The notes below the pieces were generated by a model that was not told the origin of the DNA, did no database searches, and worked only from the letters and a program-made list of their open reading frames with translations. This document shows positions 35,998 to 45,307 of a stretch of 64,000 nt of DNA, piece after piece. The translations under genes were made by a program, and so were the position numbers. Within the stretch, counting starts at the first letter, position 1, and each line of letters opens with the position of its first letter. Origin of the DNA: JACSRF01 sp963695505 (GTDB taxonomy: Bacteria > Chloroflexota > Anaerolineae > Promineifilales > Promineifilaceae); the NCBI GenBank assembly GCA_963695505.1, contig CAVOGX010000011.1, positions 295,541 to 359,540 on the forward strand. Direction: 5' to 3'.

Positions 35998-36048
35998 CAG
36001 GCTGCCCCCAAATCCGCGCCGCTAACCGTTCGACGCCGAACTACGATG

Positions 36049-38286
36049 CTACCTGTAAGCCTGGGCGCGTTTGCGCGCCTGTTTCATGAGAATGTTGTGG
36101 AAATTGCGCTCTTTTTCATTACCGGGTTGGCGCAGGTGATAACGGCCGTCGGCGTGCAGTTCCCAGGCCAGATAGTTGTCGTGGAGCGCTTCCTGCAAAA
36201 TCTCGATGAGATGCTCTTGCAAAACGGGTTCTTCTATGGGCGCGATGAGTTCTACCCGGTCGTTCAGGTTACGCCCGCGCCAGTCGGCGCTGCCAATGTA
36301 GGTGTGCGGCTGGCCGTTGTTGTGGAAGTAGAAGATGCGGTCGTGCTCCAAAAAGCGGCCCAAAATGCTGATGATGCGAATATTGTCGCTGAAGTCGGGG
36401 ATGCCAGGACGCAGGCGGCTGTGACCGCGAATGATGAGGTCGATTTGCACCCCTTTTTGCGAAGCGGTATAGAGCTTACGTATAATGCCCACGTCGTCCA
36501 GGGCGTTCATTTTGGCAATAATACGGCCGTTGCCATGCTCTTCTTGATGCGCAATTTCCTGCTCAATGAGCTGCTCAAACGCCTTACGCATGTCCCGCGG
36601 TGCTACTAAAACCTTCTCATAGGGCTGGTTGGGCGCATACCCCGTCAAATAGTGAAACAAATTCACGACGTCCGCCCCCAAATCCTCGCGGCACGTAAAC
36701 AGACCCAGGTCTGTGTACAATTTGGCCGTTTTAGGGTGGTAATTGCCCGTGCCAATATGGCAGTAAGTGCATATACCATCTACGTCCTGGCGCACAATAA
36801 GCGTGGCTTTGGTATGGGTTTTTAAACCCACCAGCCCATAAGCCACGTGCACGCCGGCATCCTCCAACTGCTGTGCCCATTCAATGTTGTTTGCTTCATC
36901 AAAGCGAGCTTTAACCTCTACCAGCACGGCCACCTGTTTGCCCAAGTCAGCCGCCTGCATCAGCGCCTTCACAATGGGCGATTCATCAGAGGTACGGTAA
37001 AGCGTTTGTTTAATGGCCAACACTTTCGGATCAACGGCCGCTTCTTCCACCAGGCGCTGCACGCTGGCGGCAAAGGAGTCATACGGGTGATGAACCAGCA
37101 AATCCCCTTGCCGAATAATGGCAAAAATGTCCCGCGTCGCTTTGGTTTCCCCTTCGTGGCGCAGACGGTTGGGAATAACCGGCTGCCACGCCTTAAAACG
37201 GAGGTCGGGTATGTTCATGTCGGCTATGGCAAAACAGGCCGTCAGGTCCATCATGCCGTCCACTTCATACACGTCCTGGGGTTGTAAATCCAGGTCGCGA
37301 ATCAAAATGGTGCGATCATCCTCCGGCATTTCTTTAGCCACTTCCAGCCGCACCACCTGAGCAAACCGCCGCTCGCGTACTTCATCAGATATCATGGCCA
37401 GCAAATCTTCCGCTTCCTCCTCATCCCGGCGAATGTCAGCATTGCGGGTGATGCGGAAAGGATGGCAGCTCATAATTTCCATTCCCGGGAACAGCTCGTG
37501 AATATGTTGGGCAATTAGCTCCTCCAGGGGCAGGTAACGCGTCACCTTGTAGGTGCTGGTGTCTTCGCACAGCTCGGTGCTCAGGGGAATCCAGCGCCCC
37601 TGATTGGTGGGTATTTTCAGCCGCGCAAAATGAATGGTTTCCTGGAGAGGGTTGCGCATGATGACCGCCAGCGAGAGGCTGAGGTTGGAGATGAAGGGGA
37701 AAGGGTGGCCAGGGTCTACCGCCAGAGGCGTGAGTATGGGATAGATTTGCGTGCGAAAGAAGCGGTACAGGGTTGCTGTTTCGACCTCACTGAGCTCGTG
37801 GTAAGCACAAATTTCCACGCCGGCATGCTCGCGCAGGGCCGGGCGCAGCTCTTTTTCCCAGGTTTCGGTCATGGTCTGGTGCATGGTGGCGATGGCGTCG
37901 CGCAGGAGGGTGAGCTGTTCGGTGGGGGTACGGCCGTCCGGCGAGAGCCGGCGCACTCCGGCGGCTTCCTGGCGTTTGAGACCGCCCACCCGCTTTTGGA
38001 TGAACTCGTCAAGATTACTGGCGGTGATGGCCACGAAACGCACGCGCTCTAAGAGGGGTGTGCGCTCGTCTAAGGCCAGGTGCAGCACGCGCCAGTTGAA
38101 GTCAATCCACCCCAATTCCTGATTGAAGTAGAGAGAGGGATGCTTGAGGCTGGCGTTGTCTGGTACAGGTTGAGGAGCGACGGCAACGGGAATGTGGAAG
38201 GCGCGGGGTTTGACAGTAACAGGCTCTTGGGTCGGTAGAGATGGGTTACGGCCGTTTCCCACCACACCGGCTTCTTTATCAGACAT
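36049..38286 (-). CDS. ppk1: Polyphosphate kinase 1
   Basis: The 745-residue protein has the PPK1 N-domain (FNQELGWIDFNWRVLHLA), middle region, and C-terminal phospholipase-D-like domains with YCHIGTGNYHPKTAKLYTD (catalytic His region), RGHSRLRPGIPDFSDNIRII and YIGSADWRGRNLNDRVE. It reversibly polymerises phosphate from ATP into polyphosphate. The start carries AAGGGG upstream. The N-terminal tail has an ACGGCCGT copy (GNGRNPS). No exopolyphosphatase gene is next to it. Confidence 0.94.
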   Translation of the reverse strand: MSDKEAGVVGNGRNPSLPTQEPVTVKPRAFHIPVAVAPQPVPDNASLKHPSLYFNQELGWIDFNWRVLHLALDERTPLLERVRFVAITASNLDEFIQKRVGGLKRQEAAGVRRLSPDGRTPTEQLTLLRDAIATMHQTMTETWEKELRPALREHAGVEICAYHELSEVETATLYRFFRTQIYPILTPLAVDPGHPFPFISNLSLSLAVIMRNPLQETIHFARLKIPTNQGRWIPLSTELCEDTSTYKVTRYLPLEELIAQHIHELFPGMEIMSCHPFRITRNADIRRDEEEAEDLLAMISDEVRERRFAQVVRLEVAKEMPEDDRTILIRDLDLQPQDVYEVDGMMDLTACFAIADMNIPDLRFKAWQPVIPNRLRHEGETKATRDIFAIIRQGDLLVHHPYDSFAASVQRLVEEAAVDPKVLAIKQTLYRTSDESPIVKALMQAADLGKQVAVLVEVKARFDEANNIEWAQQLEDAGVHVAYGLVGLKTHTKATLIVRQDVDGICTYCHIGTGNYHPKTAKLYTDLGLFTCREDLGADVVNLFHYLTGYAPNQPYEKVLVAPRDMRKAFEQLIEQEIAHQEEHGNGRIIAKMNALDDVGIIRKLYTASQKGVQIDLIIRGHSRLRPGIPDFSDNIRIISILGRFLEHDRIFYFHNNGQPHTYIGSADWRGRNLNDRVELIAPIEEPVLQEHLIEILQEALHDNYLAWELHADGRYHLRQPGNEKERNFHNILMKQARKRAQAYR

Positions 38287-38301
38287 CAGGTTGCCCCTTG
38301 C

Positions 38302-38334
38302 AGCTTCCCGGAAACCAAAAGCCTCCGGGAAGCT
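38302..38334 (-). terminator. Hairpin between ppk1 and sdhD (terminator-like, no T tract)
   Basis: AGCTTCCCGGA (38,302-38,312) and TCCGGGAAGCT (38,324-38,334) are a perfect 11-base inverted repeat with an 11-base loop. It is 12 bases after the sdhD stop and before ppk1. There is no T run, so it could be a transcript-end or mRNA-stability element. Confidence 0.45.
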
Positions 38335-38345
38335 CTAAAGCTAGC

Positions 38346-38708
38346 TCAGGGTATGAGATTAACAGTTTGCGGCGGTTGGAAGGCTAGAATGGTTTGCGTG
38401 CCATAAAACATGGCCACCAAAAAAATAACGACGGCCGCCCAGCCTAACACTTGCCTGTACCGGCCAAGTTGTTGTAAATCTGTCAGCACCATGTAAGCAC
38501 CCGTCAGGGCGTGAATGAGCACGGCAAACAAAAAGCCAATGTCAATGGCTTTCCACAGCGGGTCCGCCATGCGGTCGATGATGCGGCTAAAGTCAATGTG
38601 CCCTGGGGGGTAATGTACCACCACCATGTGTGTGGTCAAAAAGATGAGCAGCGCAATGGCAGAAAAACGCTGCATCTGAAAAATGCGGGTAGGTGAAATG
38701 CGCATCAT
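38346..38708 (-). CDS. sdhD: Succinate dehydrogenase membrane anchor subunit (SdhD-like)
   Basis: The 120-residue protein has three transmembrane helices (about residues 15-33, 53-77 and 88-110), the usual number for an Sdh membrane anchor. LTTHMVVVHYPPGH and LIHALTGAYMVL are candidate heme/quinone contacts. It follows sdhC in the minus-strand order sdhA-sdhB-sdhC-sdhD. It anchors the catalytic dimer to the membrane. Confidence 0.78.
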   Translation of the reverse strand: MMRISPTRIFQMQRFSAIALLIFLTTHMVVVHYPPGHIDFSRIIDRMADPLWKAIDIGFLFAVLIHALTGAYMVLTDLQQLGRYRQVLGWAAVVIFLVAMFYGTQTILAFQPPQTVNLIP

Positions 38709-38714
38709 AACCTC

Positions 38715-39062
38715 CTAACCTTCCAGCGCGAAGAGCAGCATAGGCAGCCCGCCGGCAATGCCCAGGATGATGGAAACCACCATCACTGCATAAAACAGGC
38801 TCTTACGATACTCGGCCACGTCAAAATAATGCACCACCAGCAGGCGAATGCCGTCAATGGCGTGGTAGATAACGGCCGCCAGCAGGGCGATTTCCAGAAA
38901 CTTAAAAAGCGGCGATTGCACCAGGGCCAGCCGCTCATTAAAGGCTTGCGCCCCCTGATTGATCGAGCCAATAACCCACATGTGCATAAACAGATAAAGC
39001 ACTAGCGCTACTCCGGTGATGCGGCGCAGCGCGAAGCTGAAAAATCCGGTTGTTTTGTACAT
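38715..39062 (-). CDS. sdhC: Succinate dehydrogenase cytochrome b subunit (SdhC)
   Basis: The 115-residue protein has three transmembrane helices and two histidines suitable as heme b ligands, in LFMHMWVIGSI and VIYHAIDGIRLLV. The N-terminus includes ALRRITGVALVL, matching the SdhC signature around S-x-x-H-R-x-T-G. It forms the quinone-reducing membrane module with SdhD, 6 bases downstream. Confidence 0.85.
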   Translation of the reverse strand: MYKTTGFFSFALRRITGVALVLYLFMHMWVIGSINQGAQAFNERLALVQSPLFKFLEIALLAAVIYHAIDGIRLLVVHYFDVAEYRKSLFYAVMVVSIILGIAGGLPMLLFALEG

Positions 39063-39085
39063 AGTTTTTCTCCAGTCGCTTCTAG

Positions 39086-39166
39086 TAATCAGTAGTCGGT
39101 AATTAATAAACAGTGGTCAGTTTTTTTGACTGATAACTGTTTACTGGTCACTGTTTACTGATTACA
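39086..39166. repeat. CAGTGGT/CAGTAAT-type hairpin repeat between sdhB and sdhC
   Basis: The stretch carries several short repeats of the type (A/T)CAGT(G/A)(G/A)T in both orientations. For example TAAACAGTGGTCAGT opposes ACTGGTCACTGTTTA, and GTAATCAGTA opposes TACTGATTAC. The result is a long, imperfect inverted repeat that could fold into a hairpin. Related sequences are at 39,941-40,019 and 47,861-47,938. Confidence 0.75.
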
Positions 39167-39929
39167 ATGTCTTTTGCCGTTCCTGGCGTGCTTCTACAAA
39201 AGCAGCCCGCTTTTGCGCCAGCTTGCGCAAGGTCTCGATGGCCTGCGTGGGGTTCAGATGCTTCGGGCAGGCGTCGATACAGTTGAAGATGGTGTGGCAG
39301 CGGAAAGCCCCGTCTGCACCGGAAATTTCCACCAACCGCTCGTCGGTAATGCTGTCGCGGGGGTCGAGCACGCGCAGCGACGCTTTGAGCAGGGCGTGGG
39401 GGCCGATGTAGTTTTTGTTGAAGGCGGTGACGGTGCAGGCTGAGTAGCATGCCCCACACATGATGCACTTTTCGGCGTCGTTGAGGGCCGTCACTTCCTC
39501 CGGCGTCATGCGAAATTCTTTTTCGGGAGCATTTTCAGGTGGTACCAGCCACGGTTTGATGCGCTGGTACTGTTCCCAAAAGCTGGAGCGGTCTACCACC
39601 AGGTCTTTGATGATAGGCAGGTAGGGCAACGGCCGTATCGTGACCACCCCTTTCTTATCTTGATGGGCGTTGACCCGCTGGTTGCAGACCAGGGTGTTAC
39701 GGCCGTTCACGTTCATGGCGCAGCTACCACAAATGGCGTGGCGGCAAGAGCGGCGGAAGGTCAGGCTGCCGTCTTGCGTGGCTTTAACCTCCTCTAGCGC
39801 ATCCAATATTGTCGTGTCCGAGGTAATGGTTAAGGTGTATTCCTTCAGATACGGCTTTTTATCCCCCTGTTCTGGGTTGAAGCGCTGCACGCGGATAACG
39901 GCCGTTTGCGTTGTTCCATTGGTTGCCAT
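39162..39929 (-). CDS. sdhB: Succinate dehydrogenase iron-sulfur subunit (SdhB)
   Basis: The 255-residue protein has the [2Fe-2S] cysteines in CRHAICGSCAMNVNG and a later Cys (LVCNQRVN), and the [4Fe-4S]/[3Fe-4S] cysteines in CIMCGACYSAC and CIDACPKHLNP. Electrons from SdhA pass through these clusters to the membrane. The N-terminus holds an ACGGCCGT copy (TQTAVIRV). Repeat sequences flank the gene on both sides. Confidence 0.93.
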   Translation of the reverse strand: MATNGTTQTAVIRVQRFNPEQGDKKPYLKEYTLTITSDTTILDALEEVKATQDGSLTFRRSCRHAICGSCAMNVNGRNTLVCNQRVNAHQDKKGVVTIRPLPYLPIIKDLVVDRSSFWEQYQRIKPWLVPPENAPEKEFRMTPEEVTALNDAEKCIMCGACYSACTVTAFNKNYIGPHALLKASLRVLDPRDSITDERLVEISGADGAFRCHTIFNCIDACPKHLNPTQAIETLRKLAQKRAAFVEARQERQKTL

Positions 39930-39940
39930 AGTTCATTCTC

Positions 39941-40019
39941 CAGTGGTCAGTCGTCAGTATTCAGTGGTCAGGGTCGTTTTTGCTGACTGATTACTGCTAA
40001 CTGGTTACTGACTACTAAT
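39941..40019. repeat. CAGTGGT-type repeat between sdhA and sdhB
   Basis: CAGTGGTCAGT, CAGTATTCAGTGGTCAG and the opposite-strand partners ACTGATTACTGCTAACTGG and TTACTGACTACT lie in 78 bases. They form a hairpin-like array related to the repeats at 39,086-39,166 and 47,861-47,938. Confidence 0.7.
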
Positions 40020-41817
40020 ACTTTCTCTCCTGCGGCGGGTACTTCTCCCAGTCAATATTTACAGACTTGTACCCCAGTTTCGGTTCATCACCGCCATTCT
40101 TCCAGGCCAGCGTGTGCTTCAGCCACTTCTCGTCATCCCGCTTAGCAAAATCTGTGCGGTAATGGGCACCGCGGCTCTCCTGCCGGTTTAAGCCGCTGGC
40201 CACAATCACCTCGCTGAAGGTTAGCAAATGCTCCGTTTCGATAGCTCCCAGCAAATCGGTGTTAAAGCGGCGGCCGGTGTCCGTTATGCGCGCCTGTTTG
40301 AACCGTTCTTGCAGCGCCTTGATATCTTGCAGCGCCTTGCTCATACGCACTTCGGTGCGAAAGACGCCGCAGTTTTTTGTCATGGTATCCTTCAGCTCGG
40401 CGGCGATTTTGCTTACGGACTCCTTGCTGGTGGCGGGGGCCTTCATCAGGCGTTCAATACGCGCTTCATGCTGCTGGGTGGGATTGCCGGGGATAGGGTG
40501 CAGCTTGGCGCCATCTTGAATGAACGCCGCCATGGCTTTGCCCGCCCGCCGCCCAAACAATGACGCCCCTAAGAGGCTGTTGGTGCCCAGGCGGTTAGCC
40601 CCATGCACGCTGACGCAGGCGCATTCTCCGGCGGCATAGAAACCCACCACAGGTGTTCCCTCGGAATCGGCGATGACCTGCCCGTCCACCGTAGCGGGGA
40701 TGCCGCCCATGCTGTAGTGGGCGGTGGGCTGGATGGGCACCGGGTCGTGAATGATGTCCACACCCAGGAACTCAAAGGCCAGTTCGCGCACCTGCGGCAG
40801 GCGGGAAAGAATCTTCTCGGCTCCCAAGTGGGTCATATCCAGGTGGACGCCCCCTTTGTCGTCGCCGACGCCGCGCCCTTCTTCGATTTCCGTTTGCTCG
40901 GAGCGGCTGACCAGGTCGCGGGGAGCCAGCTCCATCAGCCCGGAAGCGTATTTTTCCATGAAGCGGTCGCCGTCGCTGTTGCGCAGATAGCCGCCTTCGC
41001 CGCGGCACGCTTCGCTCATGAGAATCCCTTTGCCGTAGAGCCCGGTGGGATGGAACTGCACAAATTCCATGTCCATGAGGGGTACGCCAGCGTTGTAGGC
41101 AATGGCCACGCCGTCGCCGGTGTTGGCGGTGGCATTGGAAGTGATTTTCCAGGCACGGCCGTATCCCCCGGTGCCAAACAGCACCGCCTTCGCGCGCATG
41201 GTGTACAGCTTGCCCGTCAGTACGTCCATGGCCACCACGCCCCGGCACACGTTGTCTTCGATGATCAAATCCATGCAGTACCATTCTGCATAAAACTTCA
41301 CGCCGTAGCGCAAAGCCTGCTCGTGAATGGTGTGCAGCAGGACGTGCCCGGTATAGTCGGCCGAATAGTTGGCGCGGGGGGCGCTGTGCCCGCCAAAGCG
41401 CCGCTGGGCAATGCGCCCATCCGGCAGGCGGCTGAACACGCAGCCCATGTGCTCGTACTCGTAAATGATTTCCGGTGCTTCTTTTACCAAAATTTCGATG
41501 GCGTCCTGATCCCCCAACCAGTCTGACCCCTTGATGGTGTCAAACATGTGCAGTTCCCAACTGTCAATGGGCTCTTCCCCCGGCGGAATGGGTTCCAGCG
41601 GGCCGCGAGGGCCGGTTCCGGCCACGGGGCGCACGTTGTTCAGGGCGGCGGCAATACCGCCTTGGGCTGCGCCGCTGTGCGAGCGGAGAGGGTGGAGTTT
41701 GGAGAGGACACCGATGTTAGTGACGCCTTCCCGTCCGGCAGCCAGGGCTGCCCAAGTACCAGCCAGGCCTGCGCCCACAACGATGACATCGTGGGTGATT
41801 ACGTCTGAATCGGTCAT
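40015..41817 (-). CDS. sdhA: Succinate dehydrogenase flavoprotein subunit (SdhA)
   Basis: The 600-residue protein has the FAD-binding motif GAGLAGTWAALAAG, the covalent-flavin His region HSGAAQGGIAAAL, and the active-site motifs FVQFHPTGLYGKG, HYSMGGIPATVDG and HGANRLGTNSLLGA. It oxidises succinate to fumarate in the TCA cycle and respiratory chain. It is the first gene of the minus-strand sdhABCD run. Length and motifs match complete SdhA. Confidence 0.95.
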   Translation of the reverse strand: MTDSDVITHDVIVVGAGLAGTWAALAAGREGVTNIGVLSKLHPLRSHSGAAQGGIAAALNNVRPVAGTGPRGPLEPIPPGEEPIDSWELHMFDTIKGSDWLGDQDAIEILVKEAPEIIYEYEHMGCVFSRLPDGRIAQRRFGGHSAPRANYSADYTGHVLLHTIHEQALRYGVKFYAEWYCMDLIIEDNVCRGVVAMDVLTGKLYTMRAKAVLFGTGGYGRAWKITSNATANTGDGVAIAYNAGVPLMDMEFVQFHPTGLYGKGILMSEACRGEGGYLRNSDGDRFMEKYASGLMELAPRDLVSRSEQTEIEEGRGVGDDKGGVHLDMTHLGAEKILSRLPQVRELAFEFLGVDIIHDPVPIQPTAHYSMGGIPATVDGQVIADSEGTPVVGFYAAGECACVSVHGANRLGTNSLLGASLFGRRAGKAMAAFIQDGAKLHPIPGNPTQQHEARIERLMKAPATSKESVSKIAAELKDTMTKNCGVFRTEVRMSKALQDIKALQERFKQARITDTGRRFNTDLLGAIETEHLLTFSEVIVASGLNRQESRGAHYRTDFAKRDDEKWLKHTLAWKNGGDEPKLGYKSVNIDWEKYPPQERKY

Positions 41818-42020
41818 AATTGCTTCCTTTCCAATTGGAGTTGTGGATAAAAATGTTGCACATATCAGTATAGATTATCTGGATGGGTGCGCCCTGCGAC
41901 GGATGTCATGAAATTGACGTGACATAGTACAGGAAACGGCCGTTTCCCATTCCCCTTTGCAGCAATTCTGCTTACAATGGGTAGCTGAGCATATTGGCGT
42001 TATCGACGAAGGAGCAAAAT

Positions 42021-42767
42021 ATGTCTGAAACTGCGCGGATGTGGATGGAAGTTTCTTTTAACATTTTGTACCTGATGGTGGTATGGGGCCTGGTAATTGT
42101 GATGTGGCGGCGGCGGGAGAAGGTGGCGGAAGGGAAACGGCCGTTAGCCAACCTCTTTATCAGCGCCTTCTTCTTGCTGGCCCTGGGCGACACCGGGCAC
42201 GTGGGCTTTCGCGTGTGGGCTTACGCCCTGGGCGGCTTAGAGAACACCATTTCCCTCTTTGGCCGGGAAGTAGGCCTGGTGGGCCTGGGCGCCCTGGCTA
42301 CGTCTGTTACCGTCACCCTGTTTTATGCAATCGTTCTGTTAATCTGGCAGCGCCGTTTCCAAAAACCCTTGGGCTGGTTTGGCTATTTGCTGCTGGCCGC
42401 AGCCGCGGTGCGGCTCATTATCCACTTCTTCCCCCAAAATGAATGGAACAACGTGGTGCCGCCCCAGCCCTGGTCAACCTACCGCAACCTGCCCCTCATG
42501 CTGCAAGGGTTGGGGGTAGCCTACCTAATCTTGCGCGATGTTATCGCTGTAAAAGACCGCACTTTCACCTGGGTAGGCGTTATGATTCTCACCTCTTACG
42601 CCTTTTACATGCCGGTTATCTTTTTGGTGCAGCGTTTCCCTTTGGTGGGCATGCTCATGATTCCCAAAACGCTGGCCTACGTGGCCATTGCCTTTTTGGG
42701 ATATGCGGCCTATTTTCGGGGATTTGCCCCGCAAGAAAGCCCACCCCATCCTTTGCCGACGCACTGA
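42021..42767 (+). CDS. Polytopic membrane protein, function unknown
   Basis: ATG 42,021 with AAGGAGC upstream gives a 248-residue protein. It has about seven hydrophobic helices spaced through the length (WGLVIVMWRR, LISAFFLLALGDTGHVGF, ATSVTVTLFYAIVLL and others). I do not recognise a named family. It lies 85 bases upstream of the antiporter gene on the same strand, with unclear connection. Confidence 0.7.
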   Translation: MSETARMWMEVSFNILYLMVVWGLVIVMWRRREKVAEGKRPLANLFISAFFLLALGDTGHVGFRVWAYALGGLENTISLFGREVGLVGLGALATSVTVTLFYAIVLLIWQRRFQKPLGWFGYLLLAAAAVRLIIHFFPQNEWNNVVPPQPWSTYRNLPLMLQGLGVAYLILRDVIAVKDRTFTWVGVMILTSYAFYMPVIFLVQRFPLVGMLMIPKTLAYVAIAFLGYAAYFRGFAPQESPPHPLPTH

Positions 42768-42852
42768 CAGCCGAGAAAATGGCCATTTGCGCCATTGTAA
42801 TGAGCGGTAGCACGATGCCGAGAACCGGTATTTGTGCTACTTTTAACGGGTG

Positions 42853-44775
42853 ATGGAGAGCTACCAGCATCTTTTTGGCATCTTGTTGAGCTTTGCCGTT
42901 TTGGCTTTGGCGGCGGGGCAAATCGGCCAATTTTTCTCCCGCGCGCGCTTACCGCTTATCAGCGGCTTCTTGTTTGCCGGCATGCTGGTTGGCCCATACG
43001 TATTAGGGCTAATATCCACGGAAGCTGTGGAGCAGTTGCACTTTGTGGATGAAGTTTCGCTGGCCTTCATTGCCCTTGCGGCCGGCAGCGAGCTTTATTT
43101 GCGCGAGATGAAAGACCGCCTGCGCAGCATTGCCTGGGTGACGGCGGGTAATGTGCTGGTGGTGCCGTTTCTGGGGGGGCTGTCTATTTTCTTCCTGGCT
43201 GACTACATCCCGTTTATGGCAGAGATGACTGTGGCGGGGAAAACGGCCGTTTCCCTGCTGGCAGGCGCCATTCTTCTAGCCCGTTCCCCCTCCTCTGTCA
43301 TCGCCATTGTCAACGAACTTCGTGCCAAAGGTCCCTTTACCCGCACCATCCTGGGCGTCACCATGGTCACCGACGTGCTGGTTATCGTTGTTTTTGCCAT
43401 GAACGCAGAGATTGCCGACGCTCTCCTGTCTCAATTATCCGTAAATCTGGGCTTTGCCATCCTGCTGCTGGCCGAGCTGGCAGCGTCTTTACTGCTGGGC
43501 TGGCTGCTAGGCAAGCTGCTCGAGGGGGTGTTAAGCCTACAAACCGGGCATTATCTCAAGCTGTCTATGATCTTGCTGCTGGGGTATGGCGTGTTTGCCT
43601 TGTCCAGTTTCATTCGCCAGACAAGCCACGATCACCTGTCTATTGAATTTTTGCTAGAGCCGCTGCTGATAGCCATGGTAGGCGGGTTTGTGGTGACCAA
43701 TTACGGCCGTTTTCGCGCCGAATTCCTCCTCATCCTCGAGGAATTAGCTCCCCCCATTTATATCGTCTTCTTTACCCTCACCGGGGCAGCGTTGGCCCTC
43801 GACATCTTGGTTGATACCCTGTTTATTGCCCTGATCCTTTTTGCCGTGCGCCTCCTCGGCATTTTCCTGGGCTCTCTAGGTGGCGGCCTGACTGCCGGGG
43901 ATTCGCCGCAGCACAGCAAAATAAGCTGGATGGCATACGTAACCCAGGCGGGCGTAGGCCTGGGGTTGGCCAAAGAAGTTGCCGTGGAATTCCCCGGTTG
44001 GGGCGACCAGTTTGCCACCATGATTATTGCCGTCATCGTCCTCAGCCAAATCATTGGCCCGCCATTTCTCAAGTTTGCCATTCATCGTGTCGGCGAAGCC
44101 CACGTCCGAGCCGAGACCCCAACCTTCGACGGCGTGCGGGACGCCATTATCTTTGGCATGGAAGGGCAGGCGCTGGCCCTAGCGCGCCAGCTCAGCGCCC
44201 ATGACTGGCAGGTGCGCGTCGCCTGCGTGCAGAATGATTTGCTTGCAGATTCACCAGAAAACGGCCTGGTAGTCCCCTGCGAATTGGATCTTGCTTCCAT
44301 GCAAATGCTGGAAATGGAGCATGCGGACGCCATTGTTTGCCTGCTTTCGGATGAGGAAAACTACCGCATTTGCGAAATGGTTTACGAACACTATGGCACG
44401 CCAACTATGGTAGTGCGCCTGAATAACCGCGCCAATTTCCAGCGCTTCCATGCCCTGGGAGCCCTCATCATAGAACCCAGCACGGCCATGGTCAGCTTGC
44501 TAGAGCAGTTTGTGCGCGCACCCACAGCCACCTCGCTGCTTTTAGGGCAGGAGGATGGCCAGGAGGTCGTGGACGTGGAAGTGCGCAATCCGAACATCCA
44601 GGGACTTACCCTGCGCACCATGCGCCTGCCCCTGGATACGCTAATTCTTTCCGTTCACCGGGATGGGCACACCATCATTTCTCATGGCTACACCCAGCTC
44701 CAGGTAGGAGATATTGTGACCATCGTTGGCTCGCAAAAGAGCCTGGAAGAGGTGCAGCGGCGCTTTGATGTTTGA
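42853..44775 (+). CDS. Kef/CPA2-type cation:proton antiporter with RCK domains
   Basis: The 640-residue protein has about 12 transmembrane helices (residues 1-410) with the CPA2-like LISGFLFAGMLVGPYVL and LLARSPSSVIAIVNEL. An RCK-N domain (about 425-540, IIFGMEGQALALARQLSA) and an RCK-C domain (about 560-640, LQVGDIVTIVG) follow. Such transporters exchange K+ or Na+ for H+ under control of cytosolic ligand or redox state. A GTG at 42,850 is a possible alternative start. The RCK-N glycine motif is GMEGQA rather than the usual GxGxxG, so nucleotide binding may differ. Confidence 0.85.
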   Translation: MESYQHLFGILLSFAVLALAAGQIGQFFSRARLPLISGFLFAGMLVGPYVLGLISTEAVEQLHFVDEVSLAFIALAAGSELYLREMKDRLRSIAWVTAGNVLVVPFLGGLSIFFLADYIPFMAEMTVAGKTAVSLLAGAILLARSPSSVIAIVNELRAKGPFTRTILGVTMVTDVLVIVVFAMNAEIADALLSQLSVNLGFAILLLAELAASLLLGWLLGKLLEGVLSLQTGHYLKLSMILLLGYGVFALSSFIRQTSHDHLSIEFLLEPLLIAMVGGFVVTNYGRFRAEFLLILEELAPPIYIVFFTLTGAALALDILVDTLFIALILFAVRLLGIFLGSLGGGLTAGDSPQHSKISWMAYVTQAGVGLGLAKEVAVEFPGWGDQFATMIIAVIVLSQIIGPPFLKFAIHRVGEAHVRAETPTFDGVRDAIIFGMEGQALALARQLSAHDWQVRVACVQNDLLADSPENGLVVPCELDLASMQMLEMEHADAIVCLLSDEENYRICEMVYEHYGTPTMVVRLNNRANFQRFHALGALIIEPSTAMVSLLEQFVRAPTATSLLLGQEDGQEVVDVEVRNPNIQGLTLRTMRLPLDTLILSVHRDGHTIISHGYTQLQVGDIVTIVGSQKSLEEVQRRFDV

Positions 44776-44806
44776 GGGATGGGCAGATAAACAGGATCTC
44801 TTGCAT

Positions 44807-44894
44807 AATTGATCAAGGCGACTTTCAAAATTATCTTGATCTTTTCGGCAATTGATCATGATGATTTTTAAAACGATCTTGATCTTTTGTGGCG
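44807..44894. repeat. Two tandem 43-base imperfect repeats with GATC half-sites
   Basis: Unit 1 (44,807-44,849) and unit 2 (44,850-about 44,894) each start AATTGATC and contain ATCTTGATCTTTT about 28 bases later. In unit 1, GATCAAG and CTTGATC are inverted around about 20 bases of AT-rich DNA; in unit 2 the left half is GATCATG. They sit just before TATAAT (44,905-44,910). The layout fits an operator or a small regulator-binding array, though no gene starts nearby (next is 45,308). Confidence 0.6.
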
Positions 44895-45307
44895 ATTAGA
44901 TTGGTATAATCTCTCAGATTGAACCATTCTGTTTATCTCCTGGGGGAGCGGCCGCCATTGGTAATTGGAGGTCAATCCCAGTTATCATTTGCCCGCCTTG
45001 TTTTGTTTGTTTGAACTGGTGAACTCTACTATCAAAATTCCAATCAAGATTCCCAAACTACTGCAAACCAAACTGCTAAATGACTTTTCAAAAGACCATG
45101 CAAGGATTAAAGTGATGAAAATAATGAGGATATAAAAGACAGCTTTTATTATTGCACGCTCCTTACTTTTAAATACCTACTATAAAATATAAACAGTACA
45201 TGTAAAATAAGCAGCCGCCAATTTTCGCTGTTGCAACCAAAAATCTTTTTATCGAGTGTATGCTATACTTAAGGCGAATTCGAGGATAATTTTGCTGAGA
45301 ATGGAAA
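44895..45307. other. Gene-poor, AT-rich region before the DUF433 gene
   Basis: The stretch is AT-rich compared with its surroundings, and I see no confident gene. On the minus strand a hydrophobic frame of about 50 residues between 45,000 and 45,160 lacks a start codon and looks like a degraded small membrane protein. An extended -10 box, TGCTATACT (45,261-45,269), sits 39 bases before the DUF433 ATG. The drop in G+C may mark transferred DNA that came with the toxin-antitoxin-like pair. Confidence 0.4.
45261..45269 (+). promoter_or_regulatory. Extended -10 element upstream of the DUF433 gene
   Basis: TGC followed by TATACT forms an extended -10 element 39 bases before ATG 45,308. No good -35 is visible at 17-base spacing, as is common for extended -10 promoters. 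Confidence 0.35.

Noticed and set aside
39086..40019. Possible CRISPR array around sdhB
   Set aside because: Units are short (7-11 bases), irregular in spacing and in both orientations, with no spacers or cas genes.
40603..41526. 307-codon open frame antisense to sdhA
   Set aside because: It overlaps a strongly conserved sdhA and its translation (His/Val-rich, no motif) is a shadow of the opposite strand's codon use.
41842..41850. Perfect DnaA box TGTGGATAA upstream of sdhA
   Set aside because: Single box with no array or AT-rich neighbour; noted to show that isolated boxes occur by chance.
45000..45160. Hydrophobic minus-strand frame of about 50 codons
   Set aside because: It looks like a membrane helix pair but has no start codon in frame; kept only as a note on the AT-rich gap.
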